A stretch of 64,000 nucleotides of DNA, from the NCBI GenBank assembly GCA_902793405.1, contig CADBDH010000009.1, positions 18,780-82,779 on the forward strand, in the 5' to 3' direction. The DNA is from an uncultured Bacteroidales bacterium (GTDB lineage: Bacteria > Bacteroidota > Bacteroidia > Bacteroidales > Muribaculaceae). A program made the translations under genes and the position numbers. Of this stretch, positions 1 to 8,325 are shown piece after piece. Each line of letters opens with the position of its first letter. The first letter of the stretch is position 1. The notes under the pieces were generated by a model. That model saw only the letters and a program-made list of their open reading frames with translations. It was not told the origin of the DNA and did no database searches.

Positions 1-282
1 AGGTCAAAAAAACAACAAATCTTACAAATGATTTTTACTATTATTCATAACAAAATATTTGGACATGGCTGTACTTTTGCATCGCAAAGAGCATTTCTCC
101 GAATTTATCTTTTGATTTTGGAAGAATTGATCAATAAAGAGCAAATAGAGTTGATCAAATAATATATAAAGCTAAGGAAAATCTTTTGATGGTAGTTAAT
201 GTTGATTAAATGATTATTTAAAAGCCCAACCTTAAAAAGTCTAGATCCTATTAAGAAACGCAAGCAATAAAACATGAGAATT
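1..282. other. A+T-rich non-coding left edge
   Basis: I see no convincing protein gene here; the reading frames are short and of low complexity. A box TACTTTTG at 72-79 fits the Bacteroidota -7 consensus TAnnTTTG on the + strand but has no good -33 element at the right distance. With the strong terminator at 283-318 it could bound an untranslated RNA of about 230 nt, or the stretch may be the tail of a transcript entering from outside the window. Confidence 0.3.
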
Positions 283-318
283 AACGGCGTCTGCGTGAGT
301 AGCCGCCGTTTTTTTTTG
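283..318 (+). terminator. Intrinsic terminator upstream of pfkA
   Basis: A stem AACGGCG (283-289) pairs with CGCCGTT (304-310) and is followed directly by a long T run to 318. This is a clear rho-independent terminator on the + strand, ending whatever is transcribed from the left edge. Confidence 0.75.
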
Positions 319-348
319 TGCCTCAAACCGACTGTGCCTCGCCGATAA

Positions 349-379
349 TTTGCAGATATAAAAAAAAGCCTTATCTTTG
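349..379 (+). promoter_or_regulatory. Bacteroidota-type promoter of pfkA
   Basis: TTTG at 349-352, a 19-bp spacer and TATCTTTG at 372-379 match the primary sigma consensus of this phylum exactly. It lies 33 bp before the pfkA ATG at 413 and argues against the upstream in-frame TTG at 377, which falls inside the -7 box. Confidence 0.8.
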
Positions 380-412
380 CCGATATCTTCAAAACCAAAA
401 AACAGATACATC

Positions 413-1393
413 ATGGCAGCAATCAAGACTATCGGCGTATTGACTTCGGGAGGCGACGCCCCCGGCATGAATGCGGCAATCCGCGCGGTCACCCGCACGG
501 CAATTTTCAACGGATTCAAGGTGAAAGGCATCTACCGCGGCTACAGGGGCCTGGTAGAGGATGAGATCATCGACCTGCAGACCCAGAGCGTTTCCAGCAT
601 CATGCACCACGGCGGCACCATCCTCAAGACCGCCCGTTGCAAGGAGTTCAGGACAGTGGAGGGACGCAAGCAGGCTTATGAGGTCATCAAGAAACACGAC
701 ATTGACGCGCTGGTGGTGATCGGCGGTGACGGCTCGTTGAGCGGCGCCCGCCAATTTGCCAGCGAGTTTGACTTCCCCATCGTGGGCCTTCCCGGCACCA
801 TCGACAACGACTTGGCAGGTACCGACCACACCATCGGCTATGACACGGCACTGAACACCATCATGTGGTGTGTGGACCGCATCCGCGACACCGCCAGCAG
901 TCACTCGCGCCTGTTCTTCATCGAGGTAATGGGACGCGAATCGGGATTCCTGGCCCTGAATGGTGCCATCGCCACCGGTGCCGAAGCCGCTATCATCCCC
1001 GAGATATCAGTCGAGGTTGACCAGTTGAAAGAGCTGATTGGCAGCGGTTTCCGCAAGAGCAAGAATTCGTCTATCGTCCTGGTTGCCGAGAGTCCCATCA
1101 CCGGCGGTGCCATGGGTCTGGCCGAAAGGGCGCGCAAGGAATATCCCGAACTGGACGTGCGCGTGACCATCCTGGGTCACTTGCAGCGCGGTGGTTCACC
1201 CACGGCCCAAGACCGTATCCTGGCCTCACGCATGGGCGCTGCCGCCATCGACGCACTGCTGGAAGGCCAGCGCAACGTCATGATTGGCGACGATGACGAG
1301 AAGATCGTCTATGTGCCCTTCTCCAAGGCCATCCACGACGACAAACCCATCGACCGCAATCTGCTCGACCTGCTTCGCAGACTCTCTATCTAG
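413..1393 (+). CDS. pfkA: ATP-type 6-phosphofructokinase
   Basis: This 326-residue cytosolic enzyme phosphorylates fructose 6-phosphate to fructose 1,6-bisphosphate, the committing step of glycolysis. The N-terminal nucleotide motif [14 protein letters not shown], the GGDGS motif of ATP-dependent enzymes, the catalytic GTIDND segment and the substrate-binding MGRESGF motif are all present, and the length matches bacterial PfkA. The ATG at 413 is chosen because an earlier in-frame TTG overlaps the promoter. The gene stands alone, bounded by a terminator upstream and a heptamer repeat tract downstream. In many Bacteroidales pfkA is found near acpP-fabF-rnc; here that cluster is 10 kb away. Confidence 0.97.
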   Translation: MAAIKTIGVLTSGGDAPGMNAAIRAVTRTAIFNGFKVKGIYRGYRGLVEDEIIDLQTQSVSSIMHHGGTILKTARCKEFRTVEGRKQAYEVIKKHDIDALVVIGGDGSLSGARQFASEFDFPIVGLPGTIDNDLAGTDHTIGYDTALNTIMWCVDRIRDTASSHSRLFFIEVMGRESGFLALNGAIATGAEAAIIPEISVEVDQLKELIGSGFRKSKNSSIVLVAESPITGGAMGLAERARKEYPELDVRVTILGHLQRGGSPTAQDRILASRMGAAAIDALLEGQRNVMIGDDDEKIVYVPFSKAIHDDKPIDRNLLDLLRRLSI

Positions 1394-1535
1394 TGGTTAG
1401 TGAATAGAGATTAGAGATTAGAGATTAGAGATTAGAGATTAGAGATTAGTGATTAGTGATTAGCGATTAGTGATTAGTGATTAGTGATTAGCGACTAGTG
1501 AGTAGTGAGTAGTGAGTAGTGAAAATAGATTAGGG
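1394..1535. repeat. Heptamer tandem repeat tract (GATTAGA/GATTAGT)
   Basis: About twenty imperfect 7-bp units of the form GATTAGA, GATTAGT, GATTAGC and GAGTAGT follow the pfkA stop codon directly. Because 7 is not a multiple of 3, TAG stops recur in every forward frame. Related short tracts occur in other gaps of the window, for example after rnz and before the 14.9-kb lipoprotein gene. Confidence 0.85.
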
Positions 1536-1586
1536 GGGCGCAGTCTGCTGTGCCTCCCTAATTCCTAATGCTTAATGCCTAAAGCC

Positions 1587-2207
1587 TTACTTGTACTTAG
1601 GCGAGGGGCCGTACTTGTTCTCGCCCCAATCGCTGTCCTTTATTGTAAAGATAAGCATGATGAGAGCCAAGAGAATGCTTCCCATGCTGCAAATCATCAT
1701 TACGGTAGCCAATCCGGGCGATTCCTGTATCGAGTTGGCCATTTCCTGAGCCATAGCCATCACGTCCTGGGGGTTGGTCGTTGCCAGTTCAGTGAAGTTG
1801 TTGCCGATCAGCGTGGCAAACGAGCCATAATAGCCGGCAATCAAGAGGGCCATCAGTGCCACCCACCAGCTGCCGCGACCCGTGTCGTGCAGACGGCGGC
1901 ACAGCACTGCCAGTTCCGGAATGAGGACAGCAAGACTAAACGCCAGGCTCACATAGCCGACGATGGGCGACAACATGCCAAAGAACGACAACACCGATGA
2001 CACGATGATCACAAACAGGACAAACCACCAGAACTCGCTGCGGCGGGCACGTCCCTTGAAGTCGAAATACTTGATGAAGCACGTCTTCACCGCCGTGACG
2101 GGATCCATCATCGGGCTGGCGGTCACGCGGGGTTGATACTGCGGCGCCGGTTGCTGAGGCTGCTGCTGCGGATTAAACACAGGGGGTTGCGGTTGATTCT
2201 GTTCCAT
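1587..2207 (-). CDS. DUF805 inner-membrane protein
   Basis: A 206-residue membrane protein of the DUF805 family, whose molecular role is not known. A Pro/Gln-rich cytosolic N-terminus (residues 1-30) precedes the family signature FKGRARRSEFWWF, several hydrophobic segments, the LCRRLHDTGRGSWW motif and the C-terminal signature WGENKYGPSPKY. It has its own phylum-type promoter at 2270-2301. A second DUF805 protein is encoded at 3192-3854, so the two flank the CPBP protease gene. Confidence 0.88.
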   Translation of the reverse strand: MEQNQPQPPVFNPQQQPQQPAPQYQPRVTASPMMDPVTAVKTCFIKYFDFKGRARRSEFWWFVLFVIIVSSVLSFFGMLSPIVGYVSLAFSLAVLIPELAVLCRRLHDTGRGSWWVALMALLIAGYYGSFATLIGNNFTELATTNPQDVMAMAQEMANSIQESPGLATVMMICSMGSILLALIMLIFTIKDSDWGENKYGPSPKYK

Positions 2208-2269
2208 CTTATCCTTGATTTTTAAGTGAATTTACCTTTGCTGACTGCAAATCAGTGTCATGCAGTCCA

Positions 2270-2301
2270 CAAAGGTAAACAAATTCTTACAATCGGCCAA
2301 A
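2270..2301 (-). promoter_or_regulatory. Promoter of the first DUF805 gene
   Basis: Read on the minus strand, TTTG (2301-2298), a 20-bp spacer and TACCTTTG (2277-2270) form a consensus promoter. The -7 box is one arm of a perfect 10-bp inverted repeat, TTTACCTTTG at 2231-2240 and CAAAGGTAAA at 2270-2279, so the transcription start lies between the arms. Confidence 0.7.
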
Positions 2302-2341
2302 TCAATGGAAAAAATGACCGCTGGTTCTAAAATTTCCCCGT

Positions 2342-3136
2342 TCAGGCAGATAATTGCCCTCCGCTATCCAACGTCTTGTGGGTTAAGTTGGCCCCAAGAT
2401 ACACCAAGCCCACTCCAGCCAACAGCAATACCAGATTGACGGGCAGCGAGAAGGAGGACAAGGCATCGGGGTCGCTAAGCGTAAGACTGAGGACAGTGGA
2501 AACGGTATTGTTCAACGCATGAACAAAGATGCAGAGCCAGATGTTGCGGGTGCGGTAGTAAACCCAGCCCAGGAACAGGCCCAGGATGAGGGCGATAATG
2601 CCCTGAGTCAAGTTCATGTGCATGAGCGCGAACAGCACTGCCGAAATCACGATGGCCCAACAGGGGTTCCAGTCCTTTTCCAGCAGTTTGCGTTCGATGG
2701 CGCCACGGCAGACGCCCTCCTCGACAACGGGTGCCAAGATGCAGATGCTAATGATACCCAGCGGATTAGTCGACATGCCCTCGATACTGCTCAAGATATC
2801 GGTATCCCAATCGAAGCGCGGCGCATAGGCCTGAACACAGGCATCGACCAGGACGCACCCGAGCCATCCCAGCGCCAACAAGAGGAGGAGTTTCTTATAG
2901 TTGACGCCCTTGATGAACGAATAATCACACCACTTCTGTTTCCAAAAGACAATCAGAGGCAGAATCTGGCTGCCAATCATGATGAACGCCATTCCCCAAA
3001 GCGAGATTTCGCCATCGGACGACAAGAAGCCTTGACTGGTGATAATCTCGATGATGAGTGCCGGAAAAAGAAACAACACGGCACCCAAGAGCATGAGTCC
3101 AAGGTAGATAAAGAAATATTTTAATGCCTGTTTCAT
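2342..3136 (-). CDS. CPBP-family intramembrane metalloprotease
   Basis: A 264-residue polytopic membrane protein of the CPBP (CAAX protease and bacteriocin-processing) family. The three family motifs are visible in order: the glutamate pair and arginine in VVEEGVCRG, the FALMHMN motif with the first histidine, and HALNN with the second histidine. These residues form the intramembrane glutamate/histidine active site in the family. Bacterial members act in peptide or bacteriocin processing and self-immunity, but no substrate is evident here. It sits between two DUF805 genes on the same strand, about 55 bp from the upstream one and 134 bp from the downstream one, so they may be functionally linked. 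Confidence 0.88.
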   Translation of the reverse strand: MKQALKYFFIYLGLMLLGAVLFLFPALIIEIITSQGFLSSDGEISLWGMAFIMIGSQILPLIVFWKQKWCDYSFIKGVNYKKLLLLLALGWLGCVLVDACVQAYAPRFDWDTDILSSIEGMSTNPLGIISICILAPVVEEGVCRGAIERKLLEKDWNPCWAIVISAVLFALMHMNLTQGIIALILGLFLGWVYYRTRNIWLCIFVHALNNTVSTVLSLTLSDPDALSSFSLPVNLVLLLAGVGLVYLGANLTHKTLDSGGQLSA

Positions 3137-3191
3137 CTTATATTATTAAGCAACTGACTATAAATCCACTTTTTAGACGGGTAACTGCCTG

Positions 3192-3854
3192 TTACTCACA
3201 CATGTACTTGGGCGATGGGCCATACTTGTTGATGCCCTTGTCGCTGTCAAACACCGAGAACACCAATAGCGTGAAAAACAACGCGTAATCCACGGCACAG
3301 GCCGTCAATAATGACGCTCCGGCAAATTTCGACACCCTGAATGCCAGTACAAACAGTTCTATCTCATTCATTTCCAGGCTTGTGGGGCCGAATATAATAA
3401 ACGGGACAATGCCAGCGACAATGCCCACAGCAAGCGACAGCACGACCCACCATCCGCTGAGTCCGACGTCATGCAGACGCCGCGTCTGTACAGACAACGT
3501 GGGTATCAGCAACACCAGAAATGCAAAAAGGCCAATCAGCGCCAAGAACATGGATAGCGTCCCAGCGGCAATCCATTGTTCGGACTCCAAGTCTATCACA
3601 GCACGCTCATCCAATATTCCCAACACACAAACCGGCAAAAGGGGAACTACCACTGCGAGCACCCCGAACAAGCCAAAGAACCAGAACTCGCTGCGCCGAG
3701 CCCGCCCCTTGAATGTCGCATACCGGCTAACGCAACGGCCGACAGCCTGATGGAACCGCAACCTGGGTATGAAGCCGTTCTTAAAGATGTGTGACACCGA
3801 CTTGTAATGCGGCTCATGGTTTGCATCATGATTCAGTTCTTGAACAGGTTCCAT
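3192..3854 (-). CDS. DUF805 inner-membrane protein, second copy
   Basis: A 220-residue relative of the protein at 1587-2207. It has the same signatures FKGRARRSEFWFF, VQTRRLHDVGLSGWW and the C-terminal KGINKYGPSPKY, with hydrophobic segments between them, and a different, longer hydrophilic N-terminus of about 45 residues. Function is unknown. It is transcribed from a consensus promoter at 3895-3926 and may be followed by read-through into the CPBP protease gene. Confidence 0.86.
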   Translation of the reverse strand: MEPVQELNHDANHEPHYKSVSHIFKNGFIPRLRFHQAVGRCVSRYATFKGRARRSEFWFFGLFGVLAVVVPLLPVCVLGILDERAVIDLESEQWIAAGTLSMFLALIGLFAFLVLLIPTLSVQTRRLHDVGLSGWWVVLSLAVGIVAGIVPFIIFGPTSLEMNEIELFVLAFRVSKFAGASLLTACAVDYALFFTLLVFSVFDSDKGINKYGPSPKYMCE

Positions 3855-3894
3855 AACTAACTCTCCATTTAGTTTATCAATCTGCTTTGTTGTG

Positions 3895-3926
3895 CAAAAA
3901 TAAACCTTATTGGATGATGCATCAAA
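3895..3926 (-). promoter_or_regulatory. Promoter of the second DUF805 gene
   Basis: On the minus strand, TTTG (3926-3923), 20 bp and TATTTTTG (3902-3895) match the phylum consensus. It lies 40 bp before the start codon at 3854. Confidence 0.75.
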
Positions 3927-4073
3927 CTATTAAAGCCGAAAAAATGCGTCTATTTGAATATTTGGTCATATTTTGTCTAAAAATTTTACACTTTATCGCC
4001 ATTGCCTCCCCTGCTTGCCACCCGACAGAGACTAAAAAGCGCGGTTTTTAACCTACGCAAGGTAATCTTTTTG

Positions 4074-4081
4074 TAATTTTG
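4074..4081 (+). promoter_or_regulatory. -7 box before menA
   Basis: TAATTTTG fits TAnnTTTG and lies 24 bp before the menA ATG. The -33 region is only a T run (near 4045-4049), so the promoter call rests mainly on the -7 box. Confidence 0.5.
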
Positions 4082-4105
4082 CATCCTCAAACAACTATAT
4101 AGCGC

Positions 4106-5011
4106 ATGAAACGACAAATCAAAATATGGCTGGAGTGTTTCAGGCTCAGGACGTTACCCGTGTCGATGAGCGGCGTTATCATCGCCATCGGCCTGGCCAA
4201 GTGGCACCACGAGTTCAAGTGGGTGCCCGCCCTGTTGTGCCTGGCCTTCGCCCTGCTGGCACAGATCGTGTCCAACATGGCCAACGAGTACTTTGACTAC
4301 CTGAAGGGTACCGACAAACCCGGCCGCGTGGGTCCGCGCCGCGGCGTTACCGAGGGCGACATCACTCCCACGACGCTGCGCAATGCCACCCTGGGCATGC
4401 TGGCTGCTGCCGGCGTGGTGGGATGCTGCCTTATCCCCTACGGCGGCTGGTGGCTGCTGCCTGTTGGCATCCTGATCGCCCTGGGCGCCTTTGCCTACAG
4501 TGCCGGTCCCTACCCGCTCTCGTACCACGGCATGGGCGAACTGATGGTGTTCATCTTCTTTGGCGTTGTGCCTGTCAACCTCACCTACTATGTGATGGCC
4601 TTGCACTGGCACCCGCTGGTGCTCCTATTCTCCATCACCATCGGACTGATGGGCGTTAATGTGCTGCTGGTCAACAACTACCGTGACATGGAAGATGACC
4701 GCGCCGCCGGCAAGAAGACCCAGACCGTCATCTGGGGCCGTCCCGCAACCGCCTTTGCCTACTTCCTGAACGGCTACACCAGCATCGCCGTGCTCACGGC
4801 ATTCTGGCTCATGATTTTCCTGAACCGGGGCAAAATGCTCCCCCTGTGGACCTTTGCCATTCCCCTGCTGTACCTGGTGATGCACACCGCCACCTGGTAC
4901 AAGCTCAAGCACCGCGATGGCGCTGCCCTCAACCCGCTGCTGGGTGCTACCGCACGCAACATGCTCATCTTCACATTATTATTTACCATCGTCTTCATTA
5001 TCTATTCGTAA
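4106..5011 (+). CDS. menA: 1,4-dihydroxy-2-naphthoate polyprenyltransferase
   Basis: This 301-residue UbiA-family membrane enzyme attaches the polyprenyl tail to 1,4-dihydroxy-2-naphthoate, making demethylmenaquinone. The first Asp-rich site appears as NEYFDYLKGTD (about residues 58-68) and the second as NNYRDMEDDRAAGKKT (about 190-205); both bind the diphosphate through Mg2+. Eight or so hydrophobic segments cover the rest, and the length fits MenA. queA follows after a 4-bp gap, so the two are probably cotranscribed and perhaps translationally coupled. A polyprenyl diphosphate synthase that could supply the side chain or its precursor is encoded at 34190-35155. Confidence 0.93.
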   Translation: MKRQIKIWLECFRLRTLPVSMSGVIIAIGLAKWHHEFKWVPALLCLAFALLAQIVSNMANEYFDYLKGTDKPGRVGPRRGVTEGDITPTTLRNATLGMLAAAGVVGCCLIPYGGWWLLPVGILIALGAFAYSAGPYPLSYHGMGELMVFIFFGVVPVNLTYYVMALHWHPLVLLFSITIGLMGVNVLLVNNYRDMEDDRAAGKKTQTVIWGRPATAFAYFLNGYTSIAVLTAFWLMIFLNRGKMLPLWTFAIPLLYLVMHTATWYKLKHRDGAALNPLLGATARNMLIFTLLFTIVFIIYS

Positions 5012-5015
5012 TATC

Positions 5016-6272
5016 ATGGCCCTGATCGACGACATCCGCGCCCTGCGCATCGCTGACTACGACTACCCCCTGCCCGACGAACGCATCGCCAAGCACCCCC
5101 TCGCCGAGCGCGAGCAGTGCAAACTGTTGTACTACAATAACGGTGATATCGAGGAAAGGAAATTCTGGGAAGTACCCGCGCTGCTGCCCGAGCGCTCGAC
5201 ACTCATCTATAATAATACGCGCGTGATTAACGCCCGACTCAGGTTCCGCAAGGAGACTGGCTCTACCATCGAAATCTTCTGCCTGGAGCCGGTGCTACCG
5301 CGCGACTATGAGCAGATTTTCCAGACCACGGGCCACTGCGTGTGGCAGTGCCTGGTGGGCAACAGCAAGCGCTGGAAACAAGGCGCATTGACTCAGACGG
5401 TCACCATCGAGGGCCGTGAGGTCACCCTGGCCGCCACACGTGGCGAGCAACGCGGCAACGCCTGGGAAATCGCCTTTGACTGGGACGGCGGCGGTAGTGA
5501 GCGCGAGGATAGCATCACCTTTGCCGACGTGCTCGAGGCCATCGGCGAGATACCAATCCCGCCCTATCTGAACCGCGGCACCGAGGAGAGCGATTCGACC
5601 GACTACCAGACCGTCTATAGCCACATCGACGGCAGCGTGGCCGCCCCGACGGCGGGCCTGCACTTCACCGACGAGGTGCTGGCCGAGTGTGACTCCCGCG
5701 GCATCCTGCGCCGCGAAATCACCCTGCACGTGGGAGCCGGCACATTCCAGCCCGTCAAGAGCGAGCACATCGGCGACCACCCGATGCACTATGAGTTCAT
5801 CAGCGTGCCGCGAGATGTCATCCTGGACATCATCAATGCTCCCGGACCGGTCATCGCCGTGGGCACCACCAGCGTGCGCACCCTCGAGAGCCTGTACTAC
5901 ATCGGCCAGATACTCGAGCAGAACCCCGATGCCGACGAAGAGGCACTCACCGTCACCCAGTGGATGCCCTACACTACCCCGTGCGAGATTTCAACAAAAA
6001 AGGCGCTGCAGAACATCGTCGACTATCTGGACCGGCACCATGCCGACACCTACATGGGCAGCACCCAGCTGATGATTGCCCCGGGCTTTGAGTACCGCAT
6101 CGTGAGCGGCATGATCACCAACTTCCACCAGCCGCAGTCCACGCTGCTGCTGTTGGTGGCCGCCTTCGTGGGTCAGGACAAGTGGCGCGGCATGTATGAC
6201 TATGCCATGGACCACGGCTTTCGCTTCCTGAGCTACGGCGACGCGCAGCTGCTCTTGAAAGCAGCCGACTAA
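5016..6272 (+). CDS. queA: S-adenosylmethionine:tRNA ribosyltransferase-isomerase
   Basis: QueA transfers and isomerises the ribosyl part of SAM onto 7-aminomethyl-7-deazaguanine in tRNA, giving epoxyqueuosine. Family motifs are YNNTRVINARLRF, DGSVAAPTAGLHFTDE, HVGAGTFQPV, VGTTSVRTLES and NFHQPQSTLLLLVAAF. The frame is open upstream into menA, but the ATG at 5016 gives the usual start (MALIDDIRALRI) and lies 4 bp after the menA stop. At 418 residues it is longer than E. coli QueA (about 356), as often seen in Bacteroidota. The intact set of motifs suggests an active enzyme. Confidence 0.94.
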   Translation: MALIDDIRALRIADYDYPLPDERIAKHPLAEREQCKLLYYNNGDIEERKFWEVPALLPERSTLIYNNTRVINARLRFRKETGSTIEIFCLEPVLPRDYEQIFQTTGHCVWQCLVGNSKRWKQGALTQTVTIEGREVTLAATRGEQRGNAWEIAFDWDGGGSEREDSITFADVLEAIGEIPIPPYLNRGTEESDSTDYQTVYSHIDGSVAAPTAGLHFTDEVLAECDSRGILRREITLHVGAGTFQPVKSEHIGDHPMHYEFISVPRDVILDIINAPGPVIAVGTTSVRTLESLYYIGQILEQNPDADEEALTVTQWMPYTTPCEISTKKALQNIVDYLDRHHADTYMGSTQLMIAPGFEYRIVSGMITNFHQPQSTLLLLVAAFVGQDKWRGMYDYAMDHGFRFLSYGDAQLLLKAAD

Positions 6273-6544
6273 TTTGATTTTCCTGTAGGCTGACGCCATC
6301 TTTTTTATAGCGGATAAGCCCTGTGTTTGCACCTTCAAAGGTCAAGCATAGGGCTCACTGTTGGGATTATCGTCGTTTTCTTGCGGGGGATTCATCTATG
6401 AAATTGGGCGGTTTGTCGCATGATTATGCCCAATAGGGAGATTGAGCGGGTTTGTGGCATATAAATGCATTAAACTTTGCATACATTTTGCCATCTAAAA
6501 GACAGAAAGAAATCAACTTGTTGTACATTTAATACGTTACAATT

Positions 6545-8005
6545 ATGAAAACTTCTGTTACACGAATCATGATGAGCTTCGCTCTCATGGGATGCCTGAT
6601 CTTCAGCGCATCAGACGCCATGGCCCAGGGCCGTAGTCGTTCACAAGGAGGCAGCAGCGCCAGCAGAAGCCAGTCGGCAGCTGTCTCACGTTCACACAAC
6701 TCAGGGGCACCGACGGTGAGCAGCAATGCAGGCAGCTCGATGAGCCGCCGCAGCGAAGCCACCCCGCAGGTCAACCGCAGCACTTCGAGCTCAAGTCGCA
6801 GCACGACGACTCCTCAGGTCAACCGCAGCACGACGAGCTCAAGTCGCAGCACGACGACTCCGCAGGTCAACCGCAGCACGACGAGTGCAAGCCGCAGCAC
6901 GACGACCCCGCAGGTGACCCGCAGCAACTCAGGTAACACCCGCAGCGGTGGCGCAGGCAGCCACGTTGGAGGTTCCACCACCCGCAGCGGTGACGCAGGC
7001 AGCCACGTTGGAGGTTCCACCACCCGTGGCAACGGTGACAAGGGCACGGTAACCGTTCCCTCCACTACCCGCCGCAGCGACAGCAGTGCCGGCAAGGTGG
7101 ACAAAGTCACCAAGAGCGATCGCACCAGCACCGTGGGCAACCGCACTACCGATGCCCGTCCCAGCGTAACCCCTCCCGCCGGCAACATCAAGCCCGGTAA
7201 CAATGACAAGGGTGGCAATGGCAAGCCCGGTGGTATCGACAAGGGCGGCAGCGGCAAGCCCGACAACGGCCGAGGTGACAACGGCCGTGGTGATAACGGC
7301 AGGCACGGTGGCAATGGCAAGCCCGGCGGTATCGACAAGGGCGGCAACGGCAAGCCCGGTGGCATCGACAAAGGCGGTCACGATAAGGGCCGTCATGGTG
7401 ACAGGGGCCGCAACGTCAACGGTTACAATCCCAAGAACCGCTACGACTACAGTGGCCACCACTACCGCGACGAGTTCAGCAGGCACCACACGAACCACTC
7501 CTGGAGCTGGCATCGTCCCCTGCCCCCTCCCGTACGCTACTATCGCCCTGTGCTTAGAGAATGGTATCGCCCTGTGATTCCTTACGGATGGCACTACTAC
7601 ACCGGTGCTCCCGTCATCGACAGGATCCTGGGTATCAGCTTCGGCTCGCTCTTTAACACTACGATTGACTACCTCTACTACAACGGTTATGAGATTGACG
7701 GCTTTGCCGACCATGTCATCTACCTGAGAGATGTAGCACTGATCAACCACCTGTGGGAAGACGTAATGCTCTGCTTCGATAATGCCGACATGCTGGTCAA
7801 TGCACAGTTCATTTACCACAGCGCATACAACGACACTTACCGCTACGACAGAATCTACAACAGTCTGTGCAGAGTATACGGTCCCCCCATCACCGGCGAC
7901 AGCCGCGGCGTCAGCTGGTTCGGTGGCAGCGGCAACGGATGGGTTACCCTGTCAACATTCCAGAACCTGGGCCACTACTACATGACACTGTCGATCGGAT
8001 ACTGA
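6545..8005 (+). CDS. Secreted Ser/Arg/Thr-rich repeat protein
   Basis: I do not recognise a named family. A signal peptide (residues 1-27, ending AMAQ) is followed by a low-complexity region rich in Ser, Arg and Thr. Near residues 75-130 it holds three tandem copies of the unit TTTPQVNRSTTSSSR, then Gly-rich THVGG-like repeats, then a basic Gly/Lys region with repeated GKPGGIDKGG units (about 215-285). The last 190 residues are different: Tyr/Trp-rich and apparently folded, with RPVLREWYRPVIPYGWHYY and a globular tail. The order suggests an exported, strongly cationic stalk that carries a small C-terminal domain at the cell surface or in the periplasm; this is inference. 486 residues, transcribed alone. 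Confidence 0.75.
   Translation: MKTSVTRIMMSFALMGCLIFSASDAMAQGRSRSQGGSSASRSQSAAVSRSHNSGAPTVSSNAGSSMSRRSEATPQVNRSTSSSSRSTTTPQVNRSTTSSSRSTTTPQVNRSTTSASRSTTTPQVTRSNSGNTRSGGAGSHVGGSTTRSGDAGSHVGGSTTRGNGDKGTVTVPSTTRRSDSSAGKVDKVTKSDRTSTVGNRTTDARPSVTPPAGNIKPGNNDKGGNGKPGGIDKGGSGKPDNGRGDNGRGDNGRHGGNGKPGGIDKGGNGKPGGIDKGGHDKGRHGDRGRNVNGYNPKNRYDYSGHHYRDEFSRHHTNHSWSWHRPLPPPVRYYRPVLREWYRPVIPYGWHYYTGAPVIDRILGISFGSLFNTTIDYLYYNGYEIDGFADHVIYLRDVALINHLWEDVMLCFDNADMLVNAQFIYHSAYNDTYRYDRIYNSLCRVYGPPITGDSRGVSWFGGSGNGWVTLSTFQNLGHYYMTLSIGY
6774..6930 (+). repeat. In-gene direct repeats encoding TTTPQVNRS units
   Basis: Three to four nearly identical 48-bp copies lie in frame within the secreted repeat protein gene. 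Near-identity at the DNA level suggests recent expansion, and copy number probably varies between strains. Confidence 0.75.
7201..7380 (+). repeat. In-gene Gly/Lys/Asp repeats (GKPGGIDKGG)
   Basis: Imperfect direct repeats of about 30 bp encode GKPGGIDKGG and GDNGRGDNGR units inside the secreted repeat protein gene. Confidence 0.7.
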
Positions 8006-8039
8006 TACAGTCACAACACAACACACGATAATTCTACCT

Positions 8040-8076
8040 TCAAGGGGCAGGCGCCAACAGGGCACCTGTCCCTTGA
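8040..8076 (+). other. Hairpin after the secreted repeat protein gene
   Basis: A 12-bp stem (8040-8051 with 8065-8076, one G-U pair) lies 34 bp after the stop codon. No T run follows, so it may protect the mRNA end or be a weak terminator. Confidence 0.45.
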
Positions 8077-8184
8077 CTTGTGGTCCATATTTCCACATAA
8101 ATGTTCCAAAAATCTGCTACCAAAAATCATAGGGCGCAATTTAACAATTTTTCATTCATATTTTACAAATATTAGTTAGTTTTG

Positions 8185-8217
8185 TTTGCTTCAAATCCGC
8201 AAGAATATGTATCTTTG
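8185..8217 (+). promoter_or_regulatory. Promoter of a candidate small RNA
   Basis: TTTG at 8185-8188 (a second TTTG at 8181-8184), a 21-bp spacer and TATCTTTG at 8210-8217 form a full consensus promoter. Only about 40 bp downstream is a strong terminator, and no start codon of a sensible gene lies between. Confidence 0.65.
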
Positions 8218-8223
8218 CGACAA

Positions 8224-8293
8224 GTTTTTTCATAGGATTAGATTTTTAAGGTTTAAAGTGTGCGAGTTGTTGGGAAACAAGCGCACATTTTTT
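8224..8293 (+). ncRNA. Candidate short RNA or leader ending in an intrinsic terminator
   Basis: The expected transcript starts about 7 nt after the -7 box at 8217. It ends in a hairpin made of TGTGCG (8259-8264) with CGCACA (8282-8287) and an inner stem TTGTT (8267-8271) with AACAA (8276-8280), closed by a GGGA loop and followed by six T (8288-8293). The product would be about 70 nt. It could be an independent small RNA or a terminated leader of the TPR gene at 8357, which has a second -7 box of its own. Confidence 0.5.
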
Positions 8294-8325
8294 GTTCAAT
8301 ACCCCCGACAACCGGTTTTTGTTCG

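Noticed and set aside
105-398. 97-codon frame on the minus strand at the left edge
   Set aside because: Crosses the pfkA promoter and a terminator on the other strand; low-complexity, A+T-driven sequence.
1394-1535. CRISPR array
   Set aside because: Units are only 7 bp with no spacers, and no cas genes are present in the window.
6814-7819. Pro/Leu-rich and Val/Ala-rich frames opposite the secreted repeat protein
   Set aside because: They are antisense translations of the repeats; no signal peptide, and the plus-strand gene is convincing.
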